Of a DNA stretch of 36,078 bases, positions 23,559 to 31,850 are shown piece after piece. The notes beneath the pieces were generated by a model that was not told the DNA's origin, did not search any database, and saw nothing but the letters and a program-made list of their open reading frames with translations. A program made the translations under genes and the position numbers. The DNA is from Acidobacteriota bacterium. GTDB taxonomy: Bacteria; Acidobacteriota; Terriglobia; Terriglobales; Acidobacteriaceae. The stretch's first letter is position 1. Each line of letters begins with the position of its first letter. Where the stretch lies: NCBI GenBank assembly GCA_018268775.1, contig JAFDVV010000073.1, forward strand, positions 17,385 through 53,462. The letters run 5' to 3'.

Positions 23559-24096
23559 GCTTCGCCGTTCCCTTCTTTGCGGCAGTCTTCTTTGCGACGA
23601 CCTTCTTTGCGGCGGTCTTCTTTGCGGGCGCTTTGGCGGCTTTCTTTGTGGCCGCTTTCTTTACGGCGGTCTTCTTTGCCGTCGCTTTCTTCGGCGTCTT
23701 GCGGGCGGCGGTGACTTTGGCCTTCAGCTCGGCGTTGAGCTCTTCGACGCTCAGCGTCGTGGCTGATTTGCGCAGGCGTTCGAGGCCGTAGAAGGCGCGC
23801 TTCTCCGGCGAGAAGACGTGCACGATGAAGTCGACGTAGTCCATCAGGATCCACTCGGCCTGGCGGCGGCCTTCGACCGAGTTCGGGTAGACGCCGAAGT
23901 CGCGCTTGAGCTTCAGCTCGATCTCGTCGGAGATGGCGAGGTTCTGCCGGTCGTTGGTTCCGTTGCAGATCAGGAAGTAGTCCGTCAGGCCGCTCTCGGA
24001 GGGGTCGAGCGCGAGGATGCGGATGTCTTCCGCCTTCTTGTCTTCGGCTGCCGCGGCGGCGGCGAGCAGTAGCTGGTTGCTTTCAGTGGACGGCAT
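23551..24096 (-). CDS. rsfS: Ribosome silencing factor RsfS with a histone H1-like tail
   Basis: RsfS (Iojap family) binds ribosomal protein L14 and blocks joining of the subunits in starved cells. Residues about 8-118 hold the family core: LDPSESGLTDYFLICNGTN, then DRQNLAISDEIE, GRRQAEWILMDYVDFIVHVF and the C-terminal RAFYGLERL. Residues 127-181 are extra: an almost pure lysine/alanine tail with repeated AAKK and TAKK units, resembling eukaryotic histone H1 and bacterial H1-like proteins. AGGAG lies well placed before the ATG at 24096. It is the last gene of a maf-nadD-DUF4019-rsfS row; nadD-rsfS proximity is common in bacteria. Confidence 0.95.
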   Translation of the reverse strand: MPSTESNQLLLAAAAAAEDKKAEDIRILALDPSESGLTDYFLICNGTNDRQNLAISDEIELKLKRDFGVYPNSVEGRRQAEWILMDYVDFIVHVFSPEKRAFYGLERLRKSATTLSVEELNAELKAKVTAARKTPKKATAKKTAVKKAATKKAAKAPAKKTAAKKVVAKKTAAKKGTAKRR

Positions 24097-24146
24097 GAGG
24101 CTCCTTGTCTCTATGGTATCGGGTGACGGGCTGCGCTGACTATGCG

Positions 24147-24575
24147 TTATTTGATGTAGTAGCCGGCCACGCGCCAGACAGCATCTTTCTCCAGCACGGC
24201 GATGATGGTTTCGTGGGCAAGCTGCTTGTGCTCGAAGACGGTGTCGTAGATCAGCACCTCGTACTCGCCGTCGGGGACGCCGGGCAGCGCGGTGGAGTAG
24301 GTCGCGCTGACAAGTCTTCGGGAGACGAGCTTGCCGAGAGGAGGGCGAACTGCCGTGATCGCTTCAACCCATTTTTGCTGCGAGACGGCAGCCTGGAACG
24401 GCGCGGAGGCGGCCTTCCAGCTTTCGGCGTACTTTGCGCCATCGACGAGCGCGAGCCATGCCTCGTCTGCTCGCTGGGCGGCCTCGAGCCTACTGTCTTT
24501 TACCTGCGCGAGGGCCGCGAGTTGGGTGAGAAGTAAGATCGCCAGCAAAAGGGCGCTGCCTCTGACAAGTCGCAT
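24147..24575 (-). CDS. DUF4019 domain-containing exported protein
   Basis: A 142-residue protein with a signal peptide (MRLVRGSALLLAILLLTQLA, cleavage probably after ALA) and a DUF4019 body: AWLALVDGAKYAESWKAAS, QQKWVEAITAVRPPLGKLVS and the closing DAVWRVAGYYIK. The function of the family is not known. It starts 5 bases after the nadD stop, so both are co-transcribed. Confidence 0.85.
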   Translation of the reverse strand: MRLVRGSALLLAILLLTQLAALAQVKDSRLEAAQRADEAWLALVDGAKYAESWKAASAPFQAAVSQQKWVEAITAVRPPLGKLVSRRLVSATYSTALPGVPDGEYEVLIYDTVFEHKQLAHETIIAVLEKDAVWRVAGYYIK

Positions 24576-24580
24576 AGGTT

Positions 24581-25228
24581 CTATTCTCCGGCGCTTGATG
24601 ACATTCGATACAGGCCGTGGTCGCGGATGTAGCGGGCGACGGATTCGGGCAGCAGGTCGCGTGCGCTGTCGCCTGCGGCGAGCCGCTCGCGCAACCAGGT
24701 GGAGGAGATGTCGAAGTGCGCGGTCTCGATCAGGTGGACACGCTGCCGCTGCTGTTGGGTCAGCCCCAGCGGGGAGAGGTCACTCAGCGAGTGGCCGGGG
24801 CGGCTGACCACGATCCATTCTGCCAGCGCGAGCAGGCGGCCGGGTTCGCGCCACTGGCGAAGGCTGAGGAAACTATCTGCCCCGACGAGGCAGTAGAGCT
24901 GCTCGCCGGGCATCTCGCGGCGAAATCTGTCGAGCGTGTCGACGGTGTAGTTGGGCCTGCCGCCGGGCTGGGGAGCGTCGATGGCCGAGGGGACGAAGCG
25001 CGCGGTGTGCTTGCCGGTGTCTTCGGGCTGGCACTCTTCGCAAGCGAGCGCGACCATGGCCAGCCGGTCTTCAAACGAGGTGGTTGTCTGTCCGGGCTTG
25101 AGCGGCTGGTTTCCAACAGGCGCGAAGAAGATCGTGCCGAGGTCGAAGGCCTGAGCGGCGGCACGCGCCACGCCGAGGTGGCCGCGGTGCGGTGGGTCGA
25201 AGGTACCTCCGAAGAAAGCGACGCTCAT
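24581..25228 (-). CDS. nadD: Nicotinate-nucleotide adenylyltransferase
   Basis: Condenses nicotinic acid mononucleotide with ATP to deamido-NAD, a step in NAD synthesis. The nucleotidyltransferase motif GGTFDPPHRGHL is at residues 7-18 and the second motif DISSTWLRERLA near the C-terminus; VGADSFLSLRQW lies between. The 215 residues fit. TAGCGT stands 7 bases upstream of the ATG with no ribosome-binding site. Preceded by maf and followed at once by the DUF4019 gene on the same strand. Confidence 0.96.
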   Translation of the reverse strand: MSVAFFGGTFDPPHRGHLGVARAAAQAFDLGTIFFAPVGNQPLKPGQTTTSFEDRLAMVALACEECQPEDTGKHTARFVPSAIDAPQPGGRPNYTVDTLDRFRREMPGEQLYCLVGADSFLSLRQWREPGRLLALAEWIVVSRPGHSLSDLSPLGLTQQQRQRVHLIETAHFDISSTWLRERLAAGDSARDLLPESVARYIRDHGLYRMSSSAGE

Positions 25229-25235
25229 GGCGGCT

Positions 25236-25241
25236 ACGCTA
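25236..25241 (-). promoter_or_regulatory. Candidate -10 box of a leaderless nadD transcript
   Basis: TAGCGT on the minus strand, 7 bases before the nadD ATG at 25228. No Shine-Dalgarno is present. Confidence 0.3.
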
Positions 25242-25273
25242 TCACAGTCAGGGGAGATGGGGCTGGCTGATTC

Positions 25274-25876
25274 TCAAACAGGGGGCCTGGCCTCGTTGTG
25301 GCCTTCGCCAGCGCGGGCGATCAAGGCGATGGTGCGCGCCAAAGGCAGCCCCATGACGTTGAAGTAGCAGCCTTCGATGCGGGGGATCCAGCGCGCGGCG
25401 TAGCCCTGTATGCCGTAGGCGCCGGCCTTGTCCATGGGTTCTCCGCTCGATAGATAGCGTTCAAGCTCGCTCTCGTGGATCAGGTCGAAGAAGACCTGGG
25501 TGATCTCGACCTCGCTGACCACGCCGCTGGCGGAGACGGCGGCGATGCCGGTGAGCACCTGGTGGGTGCGCCCGGAGAGCCGCTGGAGCATACGGCGTGC
25601 ATCGGCTGGGTCAGCCGGTTTGCCGAGCACCTCGCCTTCACTGACGACGGTGGTATCGGCACCGAGCACCAACAGTGGATCGCCGCTGCTGTCGCGATCC
25701 TTGAAGCGGTCGTAGACGGCCTGGGCTTTTTCGACGGCCAGCCGCTGCACGTACTTTGCGGGACTTTCGCCGGACTGGATGCGCTCGTCGATGTCGGCGG
25801 CCTCGACGGTGAAGTCGAACCCGGCCTGGGTGAGCAGCTCGCGGCGGCGCGGCGAAGATGAGGCAAGGATGAGCAT
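25274..25876 (-). CDS. maf: Maf-family nucleoside triphosphate pyrophosphatase
   Basis: Maf-like house-cleaning enzyme that hydrolyses non-canonical or pyrimidine NTPs. The 200-residue product starts MLILASSSPRRRELL, the invariant Maf opening; LVLGADTTVV and GKPADPADARRML follow, and DKAGAYGIQG marks the C-terminal half. A longer frame reaches 26080, but those residues precede the conserved start and are antisense to the sialidase gene, so ATG 25876 is chosen. Divergent from the sialidase gene with about 100 bases between. Confidence 0.95.
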   Translation of the reverse strand: MLILASSSPRRRELLTQAGFDFTVEAADIDERIQSGESPAKYVQRLAVEKAQAVYDRFKDRDSSGDPLLVLGADTTVVSEGEVLGKPADPADARRMLQRLSGRTHQVLTGIAAVSASGVVSEVEITQVFFDLIHESELERYLSSGEPMDKAGAYGIQGYAARWIPRIEGCYFNVMGLPLARTIALIARAGEGHNEARPPV

Positions 25877-25980
25877 AGTGTCCGCTGCCACGTCATGGAT
25901 TGGATGACGAGACAGTTTGCCCGGAGGTGGATTATCTTCGAGCGATGAAGATGATGATAGCTCAGTTGCGTGGAGGGAAG

Positions 25981-27135
25981 ATGGAGCTGCCAGGAAGTCG
26001 AAGGCGTTTTGTGTACGCCGTTCTGTACACGGTTTGCGTGTTGTTCCTCGCGGCTGGGCCGATGAGGGCCGTCGAGCCACAAGCGGCGATGACGCCGATG
26101 TTCATGCCGCACACCGAAGGGTATGCGTGTTTCCGCATCCCGGCGATTGTGCGCACACCCGCTGGGACGCTGCTTGCGTTCGCGGAGGCTCGCCGCAATA
26201 GCTGCAACGACTTTGGCGATGTGCGCATCGTGATGCGCAGCAGCAGCGACGAAGGGAAGAGCTGGGGGCCGCTTGCGGTCGCCGCGGAGAACGGTTCCAT
26301 GCAGGCAGGCAACGCCGCGCCGGTTGTGGACACGATGGACAAGCGTTTTCCGCACGGGCGCATCTTTCTGGTGTACTGCACAGGCGACGCGCCGGAGGGC
26401 GAGGTCATGCGCGGCAAGGGCGCGAAGCACGTCTGGTATCGCACCAGTACGGACGACGCCGCGACGTGGTCCGAGCCAGTGGAGATTACCGCCAGCGTCA
26501 AGCTGCCCACATGGCGTGGCTACGCGACAACACCTGGTCACGCGATGCAGCTCACGCAAGGGCCGCGCGCGGGAAGGATCGTCGTCGTCGGCAATCACTC
26601 CGAAGGCGACCCTCAGCCCGCGGGGAAGGCCTACGACGCGCACTCTTTTTACAGCGACGACCATGGCGCGACATGGAAGCTTGGCGATTCGCTGGCATGG
26701 CCTGGCAGCAACGAAAGCACGGCGGCAGAGGCCCCCGGCGGCACGGTGGTGATGAACAGCCGCGACCAGAGCGGCGTTTCGCGCGCGCGCATCATCGGTA
26801 TCAGCAAGGACGGCGGGGCGAAGTGGGACTCGGTCTTTGTCGCCAACGACCTGCCCGACCCGGTGTGCGAGGGCAGCATGATCTCGTACGAGGACAAGAA
26901 GGGAGTGGCGCTGCTGTTCAGCAATCCGGGCAACAAGAAAACGCGGAGCGATCTTACGCTGAGCGTAAGCCGCGACGGCGGCCATACGTGGCCCAAACGC
27001 ACACTGCTGCTGGAAGGGCCAGCGGCCTATTCGGACATTGTGCAGATGAAGGGCGGCAGACTTGGCATCATCTGGGAGCGCGGCAGCGACGATGGAATCT
27101 TCTTTATGGTGCGGCCTATTGCGCCGCTGTTGTAG
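25981..27135 (+). CDS. Secreted sialidase (exo-alpha-sialidase, GH33 type)
   Basis: About 384 residues, starting at ATG 25981 right after GGAGGGAAG. A signal peptide (MELPGSRRRFVYAVLYTVCV and onward, cleavage near GPMRA) is followed by CFRIPAIVRTPAGTLLAFAEAR, which carries the FRIP motif (F51-P54) and its arginine. Five Asp-box-like repeats follow (SSDEGKSWG, STDDAATWS, SDDHGATWK, SKDGGAKWD, SRDGGHTWP), the blades of a six-bladed propeller. Family members release terminal sialic acid from glycans. The related BNR-repeat hydrolases that act on other sugars cannot be excluded. Confidence 0.88.
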   Translation: MELPGSRRRFVYAVLYTVCVLFLAAGPMRAVEPQAAMTPMFMPHTEGYACFRIPAIVRTPAGTLLAFAEARRNSCNDFGDVRIVMRSSSDEGKSWGPLAVAAENGSMQAGNAAPVVDTMDKRFPHGRIFLVYCTGDAPEGEVMRGKGAKHVWYRTSTDDAATWSEPVEITASVKLPTWRGYATTPGHAMQLTQGPRAGRIVVVGNHSEGDPQPAGKAYDAHSFYSDDHGATWKLGDSLAWPGSNESTAAEAPGGTVVMNSRDQSGVSRARIIGISKDGGAKWDSVFVANDLPDPVCEGSMISYEDKKGVALLFSNPGNKKTRSDLTLSVSRDGGHTWPKRTLLLEGPAAYSDIVQMKGGRLGIIWERGSDDGIFFMVRPIAPLL

Positions 27136-27151
27136 GGGCTCCACTCCTACT

Positions 27152-27299
27152 GTGTCATCCTGAGCGGAGCATAGCGGAGTCGAAGGATCTGCGTTAGATA
27201 CAGATCGAGCGAGCAGTGGTTCCGCTGCGGGTAGAACCGCAGATCCTTCGACTCTGCCTCTCGCGATAAGACCGCGAGAGACTTCGCTCAGGATGACAC
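27152..27299. repeat. Palindromic intergenic repeat, GTCATCCTGAGCG subtype
   Basis: Outer arms GTGTCATCCTGAGCG and CGCTCAGGATGACAC, inner perfect arms of 16-17 bases around GTCGAAGGATCTGCG (27178-27193 and 27238-27253), and a separate hairpin CTCTCGCG / CGCGAGAG at 27258-27280. Fills the gap before the S9 peptidase. Confidence 0.88.
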
Positions 27300-27390
27300 T
27301 TTAATAATGTTGGACGGCATTTTCGTAGCGTAGAATGACGCCCCTAAATAGAAATTGCCCCGATCTGCGAGTTCCTTCACGAGGTGCGCC

Positions 27391-29421
27391 TTGAAGAAGC
27401 TGGTCTACGCCGCAGCCGCTACCATGGTTCTTATGTCTACCGTTGTCCAGGCACAGCAACCGCCAATTATCGACCGCCAGCTCTTCTTTGGCGAGGTTCA
27501 AATCGCAGGTGCGCAGATATCGCCCGACGGGCAGTGGATCTCGTTCCTCAAGCCCTACAAGGGCGTCCGCAACATCTGGGTGAAGAAGGCGGGCGAGCCC
27601 TTCGGCAAGGCACGGCCGTTGAGCGCCGAGACGACGCGCCCGGTCGGCGGCTACTTCTGGTCGCGCAACTCGAAGTACGTTCTCTACGCGCAGGACAACG
27701 CGGGTGACGAGAACTTCAACGTCTATGCCATCGACCCGGCGGCCCCGGCGGACGCGAAGACCGGCGTGCCGGTGACGCGCGCGCTCACCAACCTGAAGGG
27801 CGTGCGGACGATGATCTTTGCCGCGCCGAAGGCCAAGCCCGACATTCTTTATATCGGCCTCAACGACCGCGACCCGCGCTGGCACGACCTGTACGAGCTG
27901 CACATCTCCACCGGCGAGAAGAAGCTGGTGCGCGAGAACACGGAGCGCATCGCGGGCTGGGACTTCGACAACGAGGGCAACCTGAAGCTGGCGGCGCGGA
28001 CCTCGGTCGCCGGCGACACCGAGATCCTGGGCATCACGCCGAAAGGGTTCAAGGTGATCTATACCTGCTCCGTACTGGAGCAGTGCGGCGTCGTCGGCTT
28101 TACTCCCGACAACAGGCATGGATACCTGATCACGAACAAAGGTGCGCTGAACTTTATCGAGCTGCAAACCATCGACCCGGCGACGGGAGCGACGGCGAAG
28201 ATTGAGAGCGACCCCGAGGGCCGTGTGGACCTGCAAGGTCTTGTGACGTCGAACGTGGACCATCGCCTGATCTTTACGACGTACCAGGACGACCGCTATC
28301 GCCGCTACTTTCACGACAAGGCGTTCGAGAAGGACTTTCAATGGTTGGAGTCGCAACTTCCCGGCAAGGAGATCAGCCTGGGTTCGCCGTCAGAGGACGA
28401 GATGCTGTGGATACTGAACGCCTATAGCGACACGGAACCCGGCGAGACGTATCTGTGGAACCGCAAGGCGAAGACGCTGGCGTTGCAGTATCGCATTCGC
28501 GAGGAGCTGCCGCGCGCGTCACTGTCGGAGCGCAAGCCGTTTCACTACAAGTCCTCCGATGGCCTCGATATTCCCGCGTATCTCACGCTGCCGAAGGGAC
28601 TGCCCGCGAAGAACCTTCCACTGGTGGTGCTTCCGCATGGCGGGCCGTGGGGACGCGACTCGTTCGGCTACGATACCTTCGCGCAGTTCCTTGCAAACCG
28701 TGGCTACGCGGTCTTGCAGCCGAACTTCCGCGCATCGACGGGCTACGGCAAGAAGTTCCTGAACGCGGGCAACGGTGAGTGGGGACGCAAGATGCAGGAC
28801 GACCTGACGTGGGGCGCGAAGGCGCTGGTCGCCGACGGCACCGCCGACCCCAAGCGCATCGGCATCGCTGGAGGCTCCTACGGCGGTTACGCTACGCTCG
28901 CGGGCGTGGCCTTTACGCCGGACATGTATGCCGCAGCATTTGCCATCGTTGCGCCATCGAACCTGATTACGCTGCTCGACGCGATTCCACCGTACTGGGA
29001 GGCGGGCCGCAAGCAGATGTACACGCGCATGGCCGATCCTCTGACGCTCGAGGGGCGGCAGCTTCTGATCGATGAATCGCCGCTGACGAAGGCGAAGTCG
29101 ATCGTCACGCCGCTGGTTGTGGTGCAGGGCAAGAACGATCCGCGCGTGAACATCCGCGAGAGCAACCAGATCGTCGCGGCGGTGCGCGACAACGGCAAGC
29201 CGGTGGAGTATCTGGTCGCGCCAGATGAAGGCCACGGCTTCGCGCGGCCCATCAACAATCTGGCCATGGTGACGAAGATGGAGGAGTTCTTCGCGAAGTA
29301 CCTGGGCGGCCGCTATCAGAAGGATGTGCCTGCGGATGTGGCGGAGCGGCTGAAGGTGCTGACCGTCGACCCGAAGACGGTCAGCGGTGAGGTGACGCTG
29401 AAGAATGGGCCGGGCGAATAA
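27391..29421 (+). CDS. S9 family peptidase (prolyl oligopeptidase superfamily), exported
   Basis: A serine peptidase of about 676 residues with an N-terminal signal peptide (KKLVYAAAATMVLMSTVVQA). TTG 27391 is preferred because GAGGTG lies 4 bases ahead; the longer frame to 27355 would put extra polar residues before the signal. The N-terminal half is a beta-propeller, with repeats such as AQISPDGQWISFLKP; the C-terminal half is an alpha/beta hydrolase with the nucleophile in AGGSYGGYATL (Ser496), Asp583 in GKNDPRVN and His615 in DEGHGF. It probably degrades peptides in the periplasm and resembles the dipeptidyl/acylaminoacyl peptidases common in this phylum. Confidence 0.93.
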   Translation: MKKLVYAAAATMVLMSTVVQAQQPPIIDRQLFFGEVQIAGAQISPDGQWISFLKPYKGVRNIWVKKAGEPFGKARPLSAETTRPVGGYFWSRNSKYVLYAQDNAGDENFNVYAIDPAAPADAKTGVPVTRALTNLKGVRTMIFAAPKAKPDILYIGLNDRDPRWHDLYELHISTGEKKLVRENTERIAGWDFDNEGNLKLAARTSVAGDTEILGITPKGFKVIYTCSVLEQCGVVGFTPDNRHGYLITNKGALNFIELQTIDPATGATAKIESDPEGRVDLQGLVTSNVDHRLIFTTYQDDRYRRYFHDKAFEKDFQWLESQLPGKEISLGSPSEDEMLWILNAYSDTEPGETYLWNRKAKTLALQYRIREELPRASLSERKPFHYKSSDGLDIPAYLTLPKGLPAKNLPLVVLPHGGPWGRDSFGYDTFAQFLANRGYAVLQPNFRASTGYGKKFLNAGNGEWGRKMQDDLTWGAKALVADGTADPKRIGIAGGSYGGYATLAGVAFTPDMYAAAFAIVAPSNLITLLDAIPPYWEAGRKQMYTRMADPLTLEGRQLLIDESPLTKAKSIVTPLVVVQGKNDPRVNIRESNQIVAAVRDNGKPVEYLVAPDEGHGFARPINNLAMVTKMEEFFAKYLGGRYQKDVPADVAERLKVLTVDPKTVSGEVTLKNGPGE

Positions 29422-29464
29422 CCGCGTGGCCGGGCATGGAGAGAGCTTCGCAGCTACGGAGGAA

Positions 29465-29654
29465 ATGCGGGGATTCCTCGACTACGTGCTTCGCACTCCG
29501 CTCGGAATGACACTCCATTTGAGAGCGTTCGCCATTTATAGAAGTGTCATTCCGAGCGGGCCGTAGGCGAGTCGAGGAATCCCCGCATCTTTTATGGAGG
29601 TGCCACACCCGGCGAGAGAAAGCAGATCCCTCCGCTTCGCTGCGGGATGACAAG
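29465..29654. repeat. Palindromic intergenic repeat with two perfect arm pairs, plus a half copy
   Basis: ATGCGGGGATTCCTCGAC (29465-29482) pairs with GTCGAGGAATCCCCGCAT (29571-29588), and GCTCGGAATGACACT (29500-29514) with AGTGTCATTCCGAGC (29543-29557). Another half copy (AGCAGATCCCTCCGCTTCGC and GGGATGACAAG) follows at 29622-29654. Confidence 0.88.
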
Positions 29655-29664
29655 AAAAGAACGG

Positions 29665-30567
29665 CTATCGCTGGTCGGTGATAGTGATGTGCGCCGTCAT
29701 CACGTGCGTCTTTCCAGCCTCGATCGTGACGGCATTCTTCCCTGCGTTCACCGTCTCCACGCAGACGAAGCTGGGCCACTCGTCTTCGCCGAGGTCGGGC
29801 ATCGCCTTCCATGGGTTGAAGACGACGGTTGTATCGGAGTGTTCCTTGGCGATGGTGATGGTGCGCTTGAAGCCGGGATCGTGGATGGAGCAGGTGGCGG
29901 CGGTGTCGTTGTAGATGCGATCGGTAAACTGCGACGGAGTCAGCGCCACACCTGCCGCGGGCTTCAACTTGAAGCCGTCGGTCTTGTCGAGGTAGCTTGT
30001 CGGCTCAAGGCCTGTGATCGAGACCTGGCGCACGCCGGCGACGTGGAAGTAGGTGTGCATCGCTTCTTCGAAGACGAGAGGCGCGCCAGAGTCGTTGGCG
30101 ACGGCGAGCTTCATGGTGAGCGAGCGGCCGATGGTCAGCTCCAAAGCGGCACGGAAGTGGTCGAATCCCATCTCGCGGCTGAGCGCGGTGGGTCCGAGGG
30201 TGAAGGTGAGGTGCAGGTCGTCGCCCGACTGCGCAGCAAATGCGAGTGTCCAGTCCTGTATGCGGGCGAAGCCGTGCATGGGCCCGGGCTTGCCATGCCA
30301 GCGGTCTTTCGAGTCGACGGCGAACCAGGGGAACGCGAGCGGCACACCTCCACGGATCGGCTTGCCTGCCTCAAACGCGGTCTTTTTGCTCATGTAAAGG
30401 ACATCCTGCTGACCTGCGGGCTGCCAGTGCGCCAGGTGCGCCCCTTGCAGATAGATCGTGGCGGAGGCCGCGGGCGTGGCGACGTTGGCGCGGATGAGGC
30501 CATTGTGCTCGTCGAAGCTGAGTACGCCGGGGATGGCGAAGTGGTCGGAAAGCTGTTTGATGTCCAT
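29665..30567 (-). CDS. D-hexose-6-phosphate mutarotase (YeaD type)
   Basis: Aldose-1-epimerase-fold protein of 300 residues interconverting alpha and beta anomers of glucose-6-phosphate. GVPLAFPWFA, GPMHGFARIQDW and FEEAMHTYFHVAGV are YeaD hallmarks and contain the conserved histidine and acidic residues. The ATG 30567 (MDIKQLSDHF) is preferred over an upstream start at 30642, because the extra residues lack family character. Divergent from the acyltransferase gene. Confidence 0.93.
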   Translation of the reverse strand: MDIKQLSDHFAIPGVLSFDEHNGLIRANVATPAASATIYLQGAHLAHWQPAGQQDVLYMSKKTAFEAGKPIRGGVPLAFPWFAVDSKDRWHGKPGPMHGFARIQDWTLAFAAQSGDDLHLTFTLGPTALSREMGFDHFRAALELTIGRSLTMKLAVANDSGAPLVFEEAMHTYFHVAGVRQVSITGLEPTSYLDKTDGFKLKPAAGVALTPSQFTDRIYNDTAATCSIHDPGFKRTITIAKEHSDTTVVFNPWKAMPDLGEDEWPSFVCVETVNAGKNAVTIEAGKTHVMTAHITITDQR

Positions 30568-30711
30568 GACGAAGATAAGTGTACGGGAGTACGCGGGTTT
30601 TCCGGCTACCTCCAATCGAGTCCCCCAAAAGCGGTCTGGCAAAATGCCTCGTCAACGGCCAGAATTTAGGCTAGTAATGAGGTACTCCTCGTTTGGCGGG
30701 ACGACTCCATC

Positions 30712-31794
30712 ATGCAGGCCACCTTCGACCAGCGCAGCAACAACTTCGACATCATTCGTCTGGCGCTCTCCGTGCTGGTCATCTTCTCGCACAGCTACCC
30801 GCTTGGCATCGGCTCTGAGGTCAGGGAGCCGATTGTGTTGCTGACCCACGGCCAGGTGACGGCCGGTCATGTGGCAGTCGATCTCTTCTTCATCATCAGC
30901 GGCTTTCTGATCACAGCCAGCTATGAGCGCTCGAAGAGCGGATGGAGCTACATGAAGAAGCGCATCGCCCGCATCTACCCGGGGTTCATCGTGACGATGC
31001 TGCTGTGCGCGCTGGTGGTGGTCCCGCTCTCCGGCGGAAGGCTGGAAGGAGCGACGCTTGCAGCCAGGGTAAAGGACTTCGTTGTCCAGACCGTGCAACT
31101 GCGGGAGTTTCATTCCGTAGGCGCGTTCGCCGCCAATCCCACGCCCGGCGCGGTCAACGGATCCATGTGGTCGATTCCCTACGAGTTCTGGTGCTACATC
31201 GGCGTGCTGCTGCTGGGGCTTGCCGGGCTGCTCCGCTCGCGGCGCGCGGTGGTTGGAATCTTTCTCTTCTCGATCGTCGTGAGCCTGCTGTTCGCGCACT
31301 ATCGGTGGACGCCCGGAGGCAAGATTCTGGGCCGCATTCTGGGCTACCCGCCTTTCTGGGCGCGGTTGCTGCCCATGTATATGTCGGGCATCGTCTTCTA
31401 CCGTCTGCGCGACCGTCTTGTGTTGAAAGGCCGCTGGATCGCACTGGCCTGCGCTGGACTCGTTCTTGCCGCAGTTCTTCCTTTGGGCTGGACGCTGCTG
31501 TTTCCCATTGCCGGGGCCTATCTGGTTCTGGTGCTGGCCTATCATCCGGCGATTCGCTTTCACGGCTGGAACCGCTTCGGAGATTTTTCCTACGGCACCT
31601 ATCTCTATGCGTTTCCGATCGAGCAGTTGATTGTGCGCTGGATTGGCCACCCTTTAACGCCATTCCACCTCTTCGCGCTGGCAACGCCGCCGACGCTACT
31701 GTGCGCCGTACTGAGCTGGCACCTGGTCGAAAAGCGGTTTCTCCGCGCGGCGCACAAGCCTGCTCTACGCAGCGCTGAGGCCATGGCTGGCTAG
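30712..31794 (+). CDS. Acyltransferase 3 family membrane protein
   Basis: Integral membrane acyltransferase of 360 residues and about ten hydrophobic segments. It begins with the family signature NFDIIRLALSVLVIFSHSYP, containing the catalytic histidine after the first helix; HVAVDLFFIISGFLI and KKRIARIYPGF follow in the expected order. Such enzymes O-acylate sugars of surface polysaccharides, lipopolysaccharide or peptidoglycan. Adjacent genes give no further clue to the acceptor. Confidence 0.92.
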   Translation: MQATFDQRSNNFDIIRLALSVLVIFSHSYPLGIGSEVREPIVLLTHGQVTAGHVAVDLFFIISGFLITASYERSKSGWSYMKKRIARIYPGFIVTMLLCALVVVPLSGGRLEGATLAARVKDFVVQTVQLREFHSVGAFAANPTPGAVNGSMWSIPYEFWCYIGVLLLGLAGLLRSRRAVVGIFLFSIVVSLLFAHYRWTPGGKILGRILGYPPFWARLLPMYMSGIVFYRLRDRLVLKGRWIALACAGLVLAAVLPLGWTLLFPIAGAYLVLVLAYHPAIRFHGWNRFGDFSYGTYLYAFPIEQLIVRWIGHPLTPFHLFALATPPTLLCAVLSWHLVEKRFLRAAHKPALRSAEAMAG

Positions 31795-31836
31795 CGTTTG
31801 ACGTACTCTAGCGGGCGAAATGCGCCCATTCCCTCG

Positions 31837-31842
31837 TAAAAT
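31837..31842 (+). promoter_or_regulatory. Candidate -10 box of mnmG
   Basis: TAAAAT ends 8 bases before ATG 31851. A GAGGG lies between, so either a leaderless transcript or a very short leader is possible. Confidence 0.3.
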
Positions 31843-31850
31843 AGAGGGCG

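Noticed and set aside
25877..26080. N-terminal extension of Maf
   Set aside because: The Maf family begins at MLILASSSPRRREL; the upstream residues are antisense to the sialidase start region.
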